Source: Sciscionella marina DSM 45152 (GTDB lineage Bacteria > Actinomycetota > Actinomycetes > Mycobacteriales > Pseudonocardiaceae). From it: a stretch of DNA of 64,000 bases. Below, one piece after another: positions 43,829-52,860 of the stretch. Position 1 is the stretch's first letter. Every line of letters starts with the position of its first letter. Below the pieces are notes generated by a model that ran no database searches, was not told where the DNA came from, and saw only the letters and a list, made by a program, of their open reading frames with translations. A program made the translations under genes and the position numbers. The stretch is from the NCBI RefSeq assembly GCF_000379465.1, contig NZ_KB905380.1, forward strand, positions 434,001 through 498,000. Direction: 5' to 3'.

Positions 43829-44290
43829 GTGAACCCGATCAGCATCATCGCCGCGAAACCGGACCATGCCGAACCGCTGACCGCGCTGATGCACGCATCC
43901 TCGGCCTATCGAGGCGGGTATGCCTCGATCCTGGAGGGCTACCAGCTTACCCCGGAATACCTCGCCCGGAACCCCACCCACCTCGCCGTGTCCGGGCAGG
44001 AGATTCTCGGTTTCTCCAGCCTGATCCCGGAGCCACCGGAACTGGACCTGTTGTTCGTCGCCGACTCCGCGCAGGGCCTCGGGATCGGTGCCCGCCTGGT
44101 GACCCACCTGCTCGACCAGGCCGCACAGCGCGGCATGACCACCGTACGGGTCGTCTCGCATCCGCCCGCCGTGGCGTTCTACCAGCGGATGGGCGCCCGG
44201 CAGATCGGCACGGTCCCGCCGCGCCCGCCCAGGATCGACTGGCCGCGTCCCGAGCTCGTCTTCGACCTACCGGCTCCCTCAGCGGGATAG
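43829..44290 (+). CDS. GNAT-family N-acetyltransferase
   Basis: This protein has 153 aa from the GTG at 43829. I prefer this to the ATG at 43820, because TACGAT (43816-43821) looks like a -10 placed 7 nt before the GTG. The acetyl-CoA motif is LDLLFVADSAQGLGIGARLVTHLLDQA at about residues 72-98, followed by VRVVSHPPAVAFYQRMGAR, the usual end of the fold. Substrate unknown. It overlaps the convergent CoA-transferase gene by 12 nt. Confidence 0.85.
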   Translation: MNPISIIAAKPDHAEPLTALMHASSAYRGGYASILEGYQLTPEYLARNPTHLAVSGQEILGFSSLIPEPPELDLLFVADSAQGLGIGARLVTHLLDQAAQRGMTTVRVVSHPPAVAFYQRMGARQIGTVPPRPPRIDWPRPELVFDLPAPSAG

Positions 44291-45424
44291 ACCGAGCTCC
44301 GCGCGGATCGCGGCACCGTGCTCATCCAGTTCCGGCACCGCGCCCGGCTGCCATTCCGGCCCGGTCCCCGGCGGGCGCACGATGTCCACCGCCCCCTGCT
44401 GGGTGGGCAGGCTCGCCCAGCGCGAGCGGGCGGCCAGCTGCGGGTGCGCGGCGAACGAGGCGAGATCGCGCATCCGGGCGTTCGCGATGCCCACCTCGTC
44501 GAGCAGGGCGACCACCCGCTCGGTGTCCAGTCCGGCGAGCGCGGCCTCGAGCACCCCGGTCAGTTCGGCATCGGCGCGCACCCGGTCGGTGTTGGCGGCG
44601 AACCGCGGATCCTCGGCCAGCCCCGGATCCCCGAGCACCCGCTCGCAGAGCAGCCGCCATTCGCGCTGGTTCTGCACCCCGATGAACACGGTCCCGCCGT
44701 CGCCGACCCGATAGGGCCCGTACGGGGAGATCGAGGCGTGCCGGGCACCGTTGCGCGGCGGCGGGGTGCCCCCGTAGCTGGCGTACAGGTGCGGGAACCC
44801 CATCCATTCGGCGAGCGCGTCGAGCATGGCGACCTCGAAGGCATCGCCCCACCCGGTGCGTTCCCTGCGGAACAGGGCGGCGAGCACCCCGGAGTAGGCG
44901 TACATCCCGGCGGCGATATCGGCGACCGCGATCCCGGCCTTCGCGGGCGAGTCCTCGCTTCCGGTGACCGAGAGCAGCCCGGCCTCGCACTGGACGAGCA
45001 GGTCATAGGCTTTCTTTGCGCGGTACGGCCCGTCCTGTCCGTAACCGGAGATGGTGCATACGACCAGCCGTGGATACCGCTCCCGCAGGGTCCGCGCGCC
45101 GAGGCCGAGCCGGTCCAGCGCGCCGGGGGCGAGATTGGCCAGGAACACGTCGGCCCGGTCGAGCAGCGCATCGAGCACCGCGCGCTCCCCCGCGTCCTTG
45201 AGGTCGAGGCAGATCGACTCCTTGCCCCCGTTGAGCCACACGAAATGGCTGGACTGTCCGTGCACGGTGGTGTCGTAGGCACGCGCGAAGTCCCCGGTGT
45301 CCGGGCGCTCCACCTTGATCACCCTCGCGCCGAGGTCGGCCAGTTGCCTGCTCGCGAACGGTGCCGCGACGGCTTGTTCAAGCGCCACAACACAAATCCC
45401 GTCCAACATGTCCTTCTCGAGCAC
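44279..45424 (-). CDS. Family III (CaiB/BaiF) CoA-transferase
   Basis: This 381-aa enzyme moves CoA between carboxylic acids. The start LDGICVVALEQAVAAPFASRQLADLGARVIKVE and the block VWLNGGKESICLDLKD are family hallmarks. The catalytic Asp lies in SGYGQDGPYRAKKAYDLLVQ (about residue 165). GTG 45424 follows AGGGAG; an ATG at 45409 is possible. It is divergent from a zinc alcohol dehydrogenase, with which it may share a degradation pathway. Substrate unknown. Confidence 0.87.
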   Translation of the reverse strand: MLEKDMLDGICVVALEQAVAAPFASRQLADLGARVIKVERPDTGDFARAYDTTVHGQSSHFVWLNGGKESICLDLKDAGERAVLDALLDRADVFLANLAPGALDRLGLGARTLRERYPRLVVCTISGYGQDGPYRAKKAYDLLVQCEAGLLSVTGSEDSPAKAGIAVADIAAGMYAYSGVLAALFRRERTGWGDAFEVAMLDALAEWMGFPHLYASYGGTPPPRNGARHASISPYGPYRVGDGGTVFIGVQNQREWRLLCERVLGDPGLAEDPRFAANTDRVRADAELTGVLEAALAGLDTERVVALLDEVGIANARMRDLASFAAHPQLAARSRWASLPTQQGAVDIVRPPGTGPEWQPGAVPELDEHGAAIRAELGLSR

Positions 45425-45490
45425 CCGGGAGCTCCCTTCGCTGTGTCATGATCAAGACTAATCGCAGAGCGGCGGCGAACAGGAGCACGC

Positions 45491-46576
45491 GTGGTACGAG
45501 CAGTCATCGCGACCGGTCTGGACCAGCCGGTGCACACCGAGGAGATCGTGGTCCCGGAGACCGGACCGCGGGAAGTGCGGGTGCGCATCGCCGCGGCCGG
45601 GGTGTGCCATTCGGACCTCTCCATGCTCAACGGCACCTTCAAACCCGACTACCCGCTCGTGCTCGGGCATGAGGCCGCGGGGACCGTGATCGAGGCGGGC
45701 ACCGAAGTCTCCCGGGTGCGTTCCGGGGACCGGGTGGTGCTGAACTGGGCACCGCCCTGCCGGAGTTGCTGGTTCTGCGTGAACGCCGAACCGTGGCTGT
45801 GCGTGCGCAACGAGGGCGTCTCCAGCACGCCGTCCCGGGCCACGCTGCGCGATGGCACCGCGGTCACCAGCACCCTCGGCATCGGGGGCATGGCCGAGGA
45901 AGTGGTGCTCGCCGAGGAGGCGGTCGTCCCGCTCGCCGAGGAGGTACCCCTGGACGTCGCGGCGCTGCTCGGTTGCGCGGTGCTCACCGGGACCGGGGCG
46001 GTGCGCAACACCGCGCGGGTGCGCCCCGGCCAGTCGGTGGTGGTCGTCGGGCTCGGCGGGATCGGGCTTTCCACCATCGCGGGCGCGCGGATCGCGGGCG
46101 CGGCACCGATCATCGCGGTGGACATCGGCGAGGCCAAGCGGGATCTGGCCATGCGGATGGGCGCGACGCACTTCCTGGACGGCTCCGGCAAATACGGCCG
46201 CGATGTCCGTGCCCTGACCGGTGGCCGGGGTGCCGACCACGCCTTCGAATGCGTCGGGCGCGCGGCCACGATCCGCTCCGCATGGGGAGCACTGCGCCGG
46301 GGTGGCACGGTCACCGTGGTCGGCGCGGGCCGCGGGGACGATCCGTTCACCGTCAGCGCGCTGGAGATCTACCACTTCGCACGCACCATGGCGGTTTCCG
46401 TGTACGGCTCCGGTGATCCGGACCGCGATATCCCGCTGCTCGTGGAACAGATCCGCGCCGGACGGCTCGACCTGGAACCGCTTGTCTCCCACCGGATCGG
46501 GCTCGGCGACGTGGAAGCGGCCTTCGACCGGATGCGCAACGGAACCGGAGCCCGCTCCCTGATCACCCTGGACTAG
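45491..46576 (+). CDS. Zinc-dependent alcohol dehydrogenase (MDR family)
   Basis: This protein has 361 aa from the GTG at 45491. Catalytic zinc ligands lie in AAGVCHSDL and LVLGHEAAG; structural zinc cysteines in PCRSCWFCVNAEPWLC. The NAD-binding motif VVVGLGGIGLSTIAGARIAGA lies near residue 183, with an acidic residue (VDIG) after it, favouring NAD over NADP. It resembles the NDMA/formaldehyde-type and aryl-alcohol dehydrogenases of actinobacteria. Divergent from the CoA-transferase gene across 66 nt. Confidence 0.88.
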   Translation: MVRAVIATGLDQPVHTEEIVVPETGPREVRVRIAAAGVCHSDLSMLNGTFKPDYPLVLGHEAAGTVIEAGTEVSRVRSGDRVVLNWAPPCRSCWFCVNAEPWLCVRNEGVSSTPSRATLRDGTAVTSTLGIGGMAEEVVLAEEAVVPLAEEVPLDVAALLGCAVLTGTGAVRNTARVRPGQSVVVVGLGGIGLSTIAGARIAGAAPIIAVDIGEAKRDLAMRMGATHFLDGSGKYGRDVRALTGGRGADHAFECVGRAATIRSAWGALRRGGTVTVVGAGRGDDPFTVSALEIYHFARTMAVSVYGSGDPDRDIPLLVEQIRAGRLDLEPLVSHRIGLGDVEAAFDRMRNGTGARSLITLD

Positions 46577-46594
46577 CGGCGCACATAAGCGCAC

Positions 46595-47071
46595 TCATGC
46601 CTTCTGGAGCTCGGCGAGCAGCGCGTCGAGAGCATGGTGCGACTGCCCCGCCCCGTCCTCCATACCGGACTGCAGCATCCCGTCACGCTGTTCGGTGGTC
46701 TCGAACTTCGTCCGGGACCGCAGCGTGGTCCGGTCGCCGGATCCGGTGAATTCGAGCGTGTCCACGCAGGGCGGGCCGAGGTGGGCCATCGGCTCGTACT
46801 CGAAGGTGTAGACGATCCTCTCGTCCGGCACGATCTCCAGGAACTCACCCCGGAACGGATGCTCCTCACCGTCGGCGCGCTCCACGAAACGGTATTTCCC
46901 GCCGACCCGGAAGTCGATTTCCACGTCGAGCGGGTTACCCCTTCCCCACCACCGCTCGAGGTACTCCGCCTTGCTGTGCGCGGCGAACACCAGCGCGGGC
47001 GGGGCGTCGAACTCGCGGACCATCATGATCTCGGTGTCCGAGGGGGTGCTCACGGCCAGCTTGTCATCCAT
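46595..47071 (-). CDS. SRPBCC (AHSA1-like) protein, second copy
   Basis: This 158-aa single-domain protein of the START-like fold has MVREFDAPPALVFAAHSKAEYLERWWG near the N-terminus and GGKYRFVERADGEEHPFRGEFLEI following. Its start overlaps the upstream arsR by 8 nt, the same gene order as at 5064-6064, though the proteins differ. Ligand unknown. Confidence 0.85.
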   Translation of the reverse strand: MDDKLAVSTPSDTEIMMVREFDAPPALVFAAHSKAEYLERWWGRGNPLDVEIDFRVGGKYRFVERADGEEHPFRGEFLEIVPDERIVYTFEYEPMAHLGPPCVDTLEFTGSGDRTTLRSRTKFETTEQRDGMLQSGMEDGAGQSHHALDALLAELQKA

Positions 47072-47396
47072 GACCTTCCTCTTTCAGTTCACGCAGGAGA
47101 TCGTCGAGGGCGTCGTAGCGTTCGGCCCAGAATCGGCGGTATTCCCCGGCCCACAGCGCGACCTCGCGCAGCGGACCGGCCGCGAGCCTGCGTGGCCTGG
47201 CCTGCCCGGTCCGGCCACGGGAGATCAGGCCCGCGTTCTCCAGGATCTTGAGGTGTTTGGAGATCGCCTGGGTGCTCACGGCGAACGGCTCGGCGAGCTC
47301 GTTCACCGTCGCCTCGCCGTCCCGCAGCCGGGCGAGGATCGCCCTTCTGGTCGGATCGGCGAGTGCCGCGAACACCGCACTCAGATCGTCCTGCAT
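47064..47396 (-). CDS. ArsR-family HTH repressor paired with SRPBCC protein
   Basis: This 110-aa winged-helix protein begins MQDDLSAVFAALADPTRRAILARLRDGEATVNELAEPFAVSTQAISKHLKILENAGLI, the common ArsR layout, and has no metal-binding cysteines. It ends FWAERYDALDDLL, typical of partners of SRPBCC proteins. It should repress its own promoter through the GGTT/AACC half-sites at 47405-47425. Confidence 0.88.
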   Translation of the reverse strand: MQDDLSAVFAALADPTRRAILARLRDGEATVNELAEPFAVSTQAISKHLKILENAGLISRGRTGQARPRRLAAGPLREVALWAGEYRRFWAERYDALDDLLRELKEEGHG

Positions 47397-47404
47397 TGAT
47401 TTTC

Positions 47405-47461
47405 AACCTTCCGGTTTATCAACCGATAGATTGAGTATAGGCCGTGGGTTCGGCGCGTCAA
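47405..47461 (-). promoter_or_regulatory. Promoter and three-half-site operator of the second ArsR/SRPBCC pair
   Basis: In the minus sense, TTGACG (47461-47456), a 16-nt spacer and TATACT (47439-47434) form a near-consensus promoter. Downstream, AACC (47405-47408), GGTT (47413-47416) and AACC (47421-47424) alternate with 4-nt spacers, giving two overlapping dyads; CGGTT and AACCG (47412-47425) is the longer one. The operator covers the start of transcription and the leader. Confidence 0.7.
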
Positions 47462-47475
47462 GAGGTTTGTCCGAA

Positions 47476-48072
47476 TCACTGCTCGCCGAGCACCCCGGCC
47501 AGCACCCTGGCCCACTGCCGCACGATCGGCCGCCGCCGGGCGCTGTCGTCGCCGAGCACCGTGGCCAGCCCGAACCCGCGGGCCATGTCGAGGGTGCCCT
47601 GAATGGTCTCGCGCACCCCTGGCTTGCGCTCGTCGGCGCGCAGCAGTTCGACCGCGACGTGGTGGATGGTGCGCCCGAGTCGCGCCTCGAGCGGCTGCAC
47701 CCGCGCGTGCAGCGAGGGATCGGCGGAGGCGGCGACCCAGACCTGCAGCGCGGCACGGAAATACGGGCCGACGTAGATGTCCACGAGCATGTTCACCACG
47801 GCCTCGACCCGGGTGAGCCCGTGCTCGGGCAGCGCTGCCGCCCGCGCCCTGTTCTCGATGAGCTGGGTCTCGGTGGCGAACTCCAGCGCCCCGGCGATGA
47901 GGTCCTCCCGGGTCGGGAAGTGATGCTGCGCCGCGCCCCGCGACACTCCGGCGGCGCGGGCCACGATCGCCACCGTGGTCCCGCTCCAGCCCTTCTCGGC
48001 AAGGCAGTCCACGGCGGCCTCGACCAACCGCAGCCGTGTCGCCTTGCTCCGTTCCTGTTGCGGGGCCGTCAT
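47476..48072 (-). CDS. TetR-family regulator at the end of the acyl-CoA operon
   Basis: This 198-aa protein has its HTH at residues 15-60 (RLVEAAVDCLAEKGWSG, ARAAGVSRGAAQHHFPTRE). The GAAQHHF form of the recognition helix is common in TetR regulators of lipid and acyl-CoA catabolism. It begins 2 nt after the fadE12 stop, so it belongs to the operon and probably controls it in response to an acyl-CoA. Confidence 0.87.
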   Translation of the reverse strand: MTAPQQERSKATRLRLVEAAVDCLAEKGWSGTTVAIVARAAGVSRGAAQHHFPTREDLIAGALEFATETQLIENRARAAALPEHGLTRVEAVVNMLVDIYVGPYFRAALQVWVAASADPSLHARVQPLEARLGRTIHHVAVELLRADERKPGVRETIQGTLDMARGFGLATVLGDDSARRRPIVRQWARVLAGVLGEQ

Positions 48073-48074
48073 GA

Positions 48075-49244
48075 TCAGTACGACTTCGGCAGTCCGAGGG
48101 TGTGTTCGGAGACGAAGTTGAGCACCATCTCCCTGCTGATCGGCGCGATCCTGGCCAGCCGGGAACTCGCGAGCATCGCCCCGAGCCCGTACTCGACGGT
48201 CAGCCCGTTCCCGCCGAGGGTCTGCACGGCGGACTCCACGGTCTTCACGTTCATCTCGGCGGCGGCGTACTTGGCCATGTTCGCCGCCTCGCCCGCGCCC
48301 ATGTCGTCACCCGCGTCGTAGAGCGCCGCGGCCTTCTGGGTCATCAGCTTGGCGAGTTCCATCTCGATCTTGCGCTCCGCGAGCGGGTGCGCCAGCGCCT
48401 GGTGCGTCCCGATCGGCACATCCCAGACCTTGCGGTTGTTCGCATACTCCACGGCCTTGTCCAGTGCGAGTCGCGCGGAACCGATGGCCAGCGAGGCGGC
48501 CATGATCCGCTCCGGGTTGAGCCCGGCGAACAGCGCGGCGAGCGCGGCACTCCCCTCCCCGATCAGCGCCTTCTTGGGCAGCCGCACATCGTCGAGGAAC
48601 AACTGGAACTGGCTGTCCGCCATCACCATGTCCATCTCGATGCGGGTGGCGGTGAATCCGGGCGCGTCGGTCGGCACCGCGAACAGGGCGGGCCGCAGTT
48701 TCCCGGTCGCCTCGTCCGACATCCGCCCGACGATCAGCACCGCGTCGGCGGCGTCCACACAGGAGATGAACACCTTCTGGCCGGTGAGCAGATAATCGTC
48801 GCCGTCCTTCTTGGCGATCGTGCGCAGTTTGTGGGAATTCGATCCGGCATCGGGCTCGGTGATCCCGAACGCCATCGAGAAGGTGCCGTCGGCGAATCCG
48901 GGAAGCCAGTCGCTCTTCTGTTCATCGGTGCCGAACCGGCCGATGATCGTGGCGCAGATGGCCGGGGAGACCACCATCATCAGCTGCGGGCAGCCACCGG
49001 CGGCGAGTTCCTCGAGCACCGCGGCAAGGTCACCGATGCCGCCGCCTCCCCCGCCGTATTCCTCGGCGACGTTCACCCCGAGATAACCGAGCTTTCCCGC
49101 AGCCGACCACAGTTCCTCGGTGTTCTGTTTCGCCCGGGCCTTCTCCAGGTAGTATTCCGGGCCGTATCCCTTCACGAAATCGGCGACCGCGTGGCGCAGC
49201 GCGATGCGTTCCTCCGATTCCTGGAAATTCGTGATGGCATTCAT
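48075..49244 (-). CDS. fadE12: Acyl-CoA dehydrogenase (FadE12-like)
   Basis: This 389-aa FAD enzyme introduces the alpha-beta double bond in an acyl-CoA. FAD-binding segments are FGITEPDAGSNSHKLRT (about residues 126-142) and VQTLGGNGLTVEYGLGAMLASSRLARI near the C-terminus. ATG 49244 follows AAGGAG and overlaps the accA2 stop by 4 nt. The order fadE12-accA2-accD2-fadE13 matches M. tuberculosis Rv0972c-Rv0975c. The real substrate is probably a branched acyl-CoA that is later carboxylated. Confidence 0.85.
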   Translation of the reverse strand: MNAITNFQESEERIALRHAVADFVKGYGPEYYLEKARAKQNTEELWSAAGKLGYLGVNVAEEYGGGGGGIGDLAAVLEELAAGGCPQLMMVVSPAICATIIGRFGTDEQKSDWLPGFADGTFSMAFGITEPDAGSNSHKLRTIAKKDGDDYLLTGQKVFISCVDAADAVLIVGRMSDEATGKLRPALFAVPTDAPGFTATRIEMDMVMADSQFQLFLDDVRLPKKALIGEGSAALAALFAGLNPERIMAASLAIGSARLALDKAVEYANNRKVWDVPIGTHQALAHPLAERKIEMELAKLMTQKAAALYDAGDDMGAGEAANMAKYAAAEMNVKTVESAVQTLGGNGLTVEYGLGAMLASSRLARIAPISREMVLNFVSEHTLGLPKSY

Positions 49245-51241
49245 TCCGATTCTCCTTCCGGCACGACTACGGCGAGTGTCATTCCCATGTCGACCTGATC
49301 CCCCTCGGTGACCCGCAGCTCGGCGACGGTTCCGTCGTGCGGGGCGCGGATCTGGTGCTGCATTTTCATCGCCTCGAGCCACAGCAGCGGATCGCCGGCC
49401 TTAACCTTGTCCGAAGTGGACACCGCGAGGCGCACTACGGTTCCGGGTGTCTCGGCGAGCAGCGAACCGGGAAGCAGATCAGCACCCGGTTCGGTGAACC
49501 GCGGCACCGGGACCAGCGAGACCGAGCCGAGCGCGGAGTCCACCCCGAGCAGCCCAGGACCGTTCTGCTCAGGACCGTTCTGCTCAGCAAAGTGGCCGAT
49601 CCGGAACACGGTGCGCAGCCCGGAGATCTCCAGTACCACTTCGTGTTCCCCGGCTGTGCAGAGCCGCACCTGCTCGTATCCTTCGGCGTGCAGACCGGAA
49701 CGGGTCAGCCGATAGGCGACCTCGACCTCGGTACCGCCGTGCCGATAGGCGCGGTGTTGCGGAACCGAGGGCACATTGCGCCAGCCGCTCGGCAGCGCGC
49801 CGAGCACCGGATCATCCGAGCGTTGCGCCGCGGCCTCGGCGAGCGCGGCGGCCAATGCCGCGTAACGCACGGTCTCCGGCGTGGCCAGCGGGGCGTTGAC
49901 CTCGTGCGTGCCCAGGAAGGCGGTGTCGGTGTTCCCGGCGAGGAAATCCGGATCGCGGAGTACCTGGACGAGCTGATCGCGGTTGGTGCGCAGGCCGTGG
50001 ATGCTCGCCCGTTCGCACGCGTTCGCCAGCCGGCGCGCGGCCTCGGTGCGATTCGGCGCCCGGCAGATCAGCTTCGCGAGCATCGGGTCGTAATGCACAC
50101 CGACGACCGATCCCGCGCGCACCCCCGCGTCCAGCCGCAGGCCCTGATTCGGCGGGACGGCGAACTCGCTGTCCACTCCGGGGATCGTGAAGGCGTGCAG
50201 GGTCCCCGACTGCGGCGCGTAGTCTGCGGCCGGGTCCTCGGCGTAGAGCCGGACCTCGATGGCGTGCCCGCGGATCGGCGGCGGTTCGGGGCCCAGCCGC
50301 GCGCCCTCGGCGATCCGCAGCTGCCAGTCGACCAGATCGAGCCCGGTGACGCATTCGGTGACCGGGTGCTCGACCTGCAGCCGGGTGTTCATCTCCAGGA
50401 AGTAGAACCGGCCCTGGTCGTCGGCGAGGAATTCCACGGTTCCCGCGCCCAAGTAGCCGATCGCCTCGGCGGCCGCGCGCGCCGCGGTACACAGCCGTTC
50501 CCGCATCCCATCGGTCCGCTCCACCAGCGGGGAGGGCGCCTCCTCGAGCACTTTCTGGTGCCTGCGCTGGATCGAGCATTCCCGTTCGCCGAGCGCGAGC
50601 ACGGTGCCGTGACCGTCCGCGAGTACCTGGACCTCGATGTGCCGTCCGTTCTCCAGGTACGGCTCGCAGAACACGGTGCCGTCCCCGAAGGCGGATTCGG
50701 CCTCGGTTCGGGCCAGCGCGAGCGCCTCGGCAAGGCCCGCGCGATCCCGCACCACCCGCATGCCACGCCCGCCGCCTCCGGCGGAAGCCTTGACCAGCAA
50801 GGGGAGATCCGCCTCGGTGACCTGTTCGGGATCTAGCTCGGTGAGTACCGGAACCCCGGCCTCGGCCATGATCCGCTTGGCCTCGACTTTCGAGCCCATC
50901 GCGGCGATCGCCTTGGCGTCCGGCCCGATCCAGCACAGCCCGGCATCGGCCACCGCGGCCGCGAATTCCGCGTTCTCCGAAAGGAATCCGTATCCGGGAT
51001 GGATCGCGTCCGCCCCCGACGCGTGGGCCGCCGCCAGCAACAAGTCGGCGCGCAGATAGGTCTGCGCGGCCGCGGATCCGGGCAGCCGCACGGCCACGTC
51101 CGCCTCGGTGGCGTGCGGTGCCTCGGCGTCGGCATCGGAATAGACGGCGACGGTGCCGATTCCGAGTTTGGCGCAGCTGGCGAACACCCTGCGGGCGATC
51201 TCCCCGCGGTTGGCGACAAGAACCTTTCCCAGCATGGTCAT
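49241..51241 (-). CDS. accA2: Acyl-CoA carboxylase alpha subunit (biotin carboxylase plus biotin carrier)
   Basis: This protein has 666 aa from ATG 51241. Biotin carboxylase occupies residues 1-450 (VLVANRGEIARRVF, the ATP-grasp KASAGGGGRGMRVV, EMNTRLQVEHPVTE). A linker domain follows, then the biotin carrier with LEAMKMQHQ, biotinylated Lys about 626. It carboxylates biotin with ATP and bicarbonate and hands the group to AccD2. The start overlaps the accD2 stop. A 15-bp tandem repeat adds a second EQNGP in the linker. Confidence 0.9.
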   Translation of the reverse strand: MTMLGKVLVANRGEIARRVFASCAKLGIGTVAVYSDADAEAPHATEADVAVRLPGSAAAQTYLRADLLLAAAHASGADAIHPGYGFLSENAEFAAAVADAGLCWIGPDAKAIAAMGSKVEAKRIMAEAGVPVLTELDPEQVTEADLPLLVKASAGGGGRGMRVVRDRAGLAEALALARTEAESAFGDGTVFCEPYLENGRHIEVQVLADGHGTVLALGERECSIQRRHQKVLEEAPSPLVERTDGMRERLCTAARAAAEAIGYLGAGTVEFLADDQGRFYFLEMNTRLQVEHPVTECVTGLDLVDWQLRIAEGARLGPEPPPIRGHAIEVRLYAEDPAADYAPQSGTLHAFTIPGVDSEFAVPPNQGLRLDAGVRAGSVVGVHYDPMLAKLICRAPNRTEAARRLANACERASIHGLRTNRDQLVQVLRDPDFLAGNTDTAFLGTHEVNAPLATPETVRYAALAAALAEAAAQRSDDPVLGALPSGWRNVPSVPQHRAYRHGGTEVEVAYRLTRSGLHAEGYEQVRLCTAGEHEVVLEISGLRTVFRIGHFAEQNGPEQNGPGLLGVDSALGSVSLVPVPRFTEPGADLLPGSLLAETPGTVVRLAVSTSDKVKAGDPLLWLEAMKMQHQIRAPHDGTVAELRVTEGDQVDMGMTLAVVVPEGESE
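49556..49585. repeat. 15-bp tandem duplication inside accA2
   Basis: AGGACCGTTCTGCTC is present twice in a row (49556-49570 and 49571-49585), encoding EQNGP-EQNGP in the linker before the biotin carrier domain. It is in frame and probably tolerated. Confidence 0.9.
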
Positions 51242-52848
51242 CACATCCGGAAGACGCCGAACCCGGCGCCGTCGAAACGGGCACCCGCCACGGGCGCGTT
51301 GTGGATGGCAGAGAGGCAGAGACCCAGCACCGTGCGGGTGTCCCGGGGATCGATCACCCCGTCGTCGTAGAGCATCCCGGAAAGGAAGATCGGCAGCGAT
51401 TCCGCCTCGATCTGCGCCTCGACCGCGGCCCGCATCGCGGCGTCGTCCTCCTCGCGGTACTCCGCCCCGCGCGCCTGCGCGGCCGCACGCGCCACGATGG
51501 AGAGCACCCCGGCCAGCTGCGCGGGCCCCATCACCGCGGACTTCGCGCTCGGCCAGGCGAACAGGAACCGCGGATCATAGGCGCGCCCGCACATCCCGTA
51601 GTGCCCGGCGCCGTAGGAGGAGCCCATCAGCACGGACAGATGCGGGACCTTCGAGTTGGACACCGCGTTGATCATCATCGCGCCGTGCTTGATGATCCCG
51701 CCCTGCTCGTACTCCTTGCCGACCATGTAGCCGGTGGTGTTGTGCAGGAACAACAAGGGGGTGTCCGACTGGTTGGCCAGCTGGATAAACTGGGTCGCCT
51801 TCTGCGATTCCTCGCTGAACAGCACCCCACGCGAATTGGCGAGCACGCCGACCGGATAGCCGTGCAGCCGCGCCCAGCCGGTGACCAGGCTCGTCCCGTA
51901 CAGCGGTTTGAACTCGTCGAACTCCGAGCCGTCGACGAGACGTGCCAGCACATCCCGGGGATCGAAGGGCATCTTCAGGTCCGGCGGCACGATCCCGAGC
52001 AACTCCTCCTCGGCGAACCGCGGCGGAACCGAGGCGACGGGCTCCGGGCCGCGTTTATGCCAGTTCAACCGGGACACGATGTCCCGCCCGATGCGGATCG
52101 CGTCGGATTCGTCGGTGGCCAGGTAATCGGCGAGACCGCTGGTGCGCGCGTGCATCTCCGCGCCGCCGAGGGATTCGTCGTCGGACTCCTCCCCGGTGGC
52201 CATCTTCACCAGCGGTGGGCCGCCGAGGAACACCTTGGAGCGCTCGGCGATCATCACCACATGGTCCGACATCCCGGGCAGATAGGCACCGCCCGCGGTG
52301 GAATTGCCGAATACGAGCGAGATCGTCGGAATGCCCTCGGCGGAGAGCTGGGTGAGATTGCGGAAGGTGGCCCCGCCGGGAATGAAGATGTCCTTCTGGG
52401 TCGGCAGATCCGCCCCGCCGGACTCCACCAGGTTGATCAGCGGCAGCCGGTTGCATTTGGCGATCTCGGCCGCACGCAGGCTTTTACGCAGTGAGTGCGG
52501 GTTCGAGGCGCCGCCCTTCACCGTCGGATCATTGGCCACGATCAGGCATTCGACCCCGGAGACGACCCCGATACCGGTGACCACGCTCGCACCGACGGTG
52601 TAGTCGGTGCCCCAGGCCGCGAGCGGGGACAGTTCGAGGAACGGCGCCTCGCGGTCGAGCAGCAACTCGATCCGTTCGCGGGCCAGGAGTTTGCCGCGTT
52701 TGCGGTGCCGTTCGAGGTATTTCTCCCCGCCACCCGCGAGTGCCTTGGCATGCTCGGCGTCGAGTTCGGCGAGCTTGTTCCGCATCGCCTCGGCATTCGC
52801 CAGGAACTCCGCCGATTCGGTGTCCACACCCGATTTCAGTACGGTCAT
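51241..52848 (-). CDS. accD2: Acyl-CoA carboxylase beta subunit (carboxyltransferase)
   Basis: This 535-aa crotonase-fold protein transfers CO2 from biotin to an acyl-CoA. The oxyanion-hole glycine pairs are in NDPTVKGGASNPHSLRK and FGNSTAGGAYLPGMSDH in the N-half, and VLMGSSYGAGHYGMCGRAYDPRF in the C-half. With the 3-methylcrotonyl-CoA carboxylase-like pattern and acyl-CoA dehydrogenases on both sides, a branched or terpenoid enoyl-CoA is the likely substrate. It starts 12 nt after fadE13. Confidence 0.9.
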   Translation of the reverse strand: MTVLKSGVDTESAEFLANAEAMRNKLAELDAEHAKALAGGGEKYLERHRKRGKLLARERIELLLDREAPFLELSPLAAWGTDYTVGASVVTGIGVVSGVECLIVANDPTVKGGASNPHSLRKSLRAAEIAKCNRLPLINLVESGGADLPTQKDIFIPGGATFRNLTQLSAEGIPTISLVFGNSTAGGAYLPGMSDHVVMIAERSKVFLGGPPLVKMATGEESDDESLGGAEMHARTSGLADYLATDESDAIRIGRDIVSRLNWHKRGPEPVASVPPRFAEEELLGIVPPDLKMPFDPRDVLARLVDGSEFDEFKPLYGTSLVTGWARLHGYPVGVLANSRGVLFSEESQKATQFIQLANQSDTPLLFLHNTTGYMVGKEYEQGGIIKHGAMMINAVSNSKVPHLSVLMGSSYGAGHYGMCGRAYDPRFLFAWPSAKSAVMGPAQLAGVLSIVARAAAQARGAEYREEDDAAMRAAVEAQIEAESLPIFLSGMLYDDGVIDPRDTRTVLGLCLSAIHNAPVAGARFDGAGFGVFRM

Positions 52849-52860
52849 TCCGTCGCCCCT

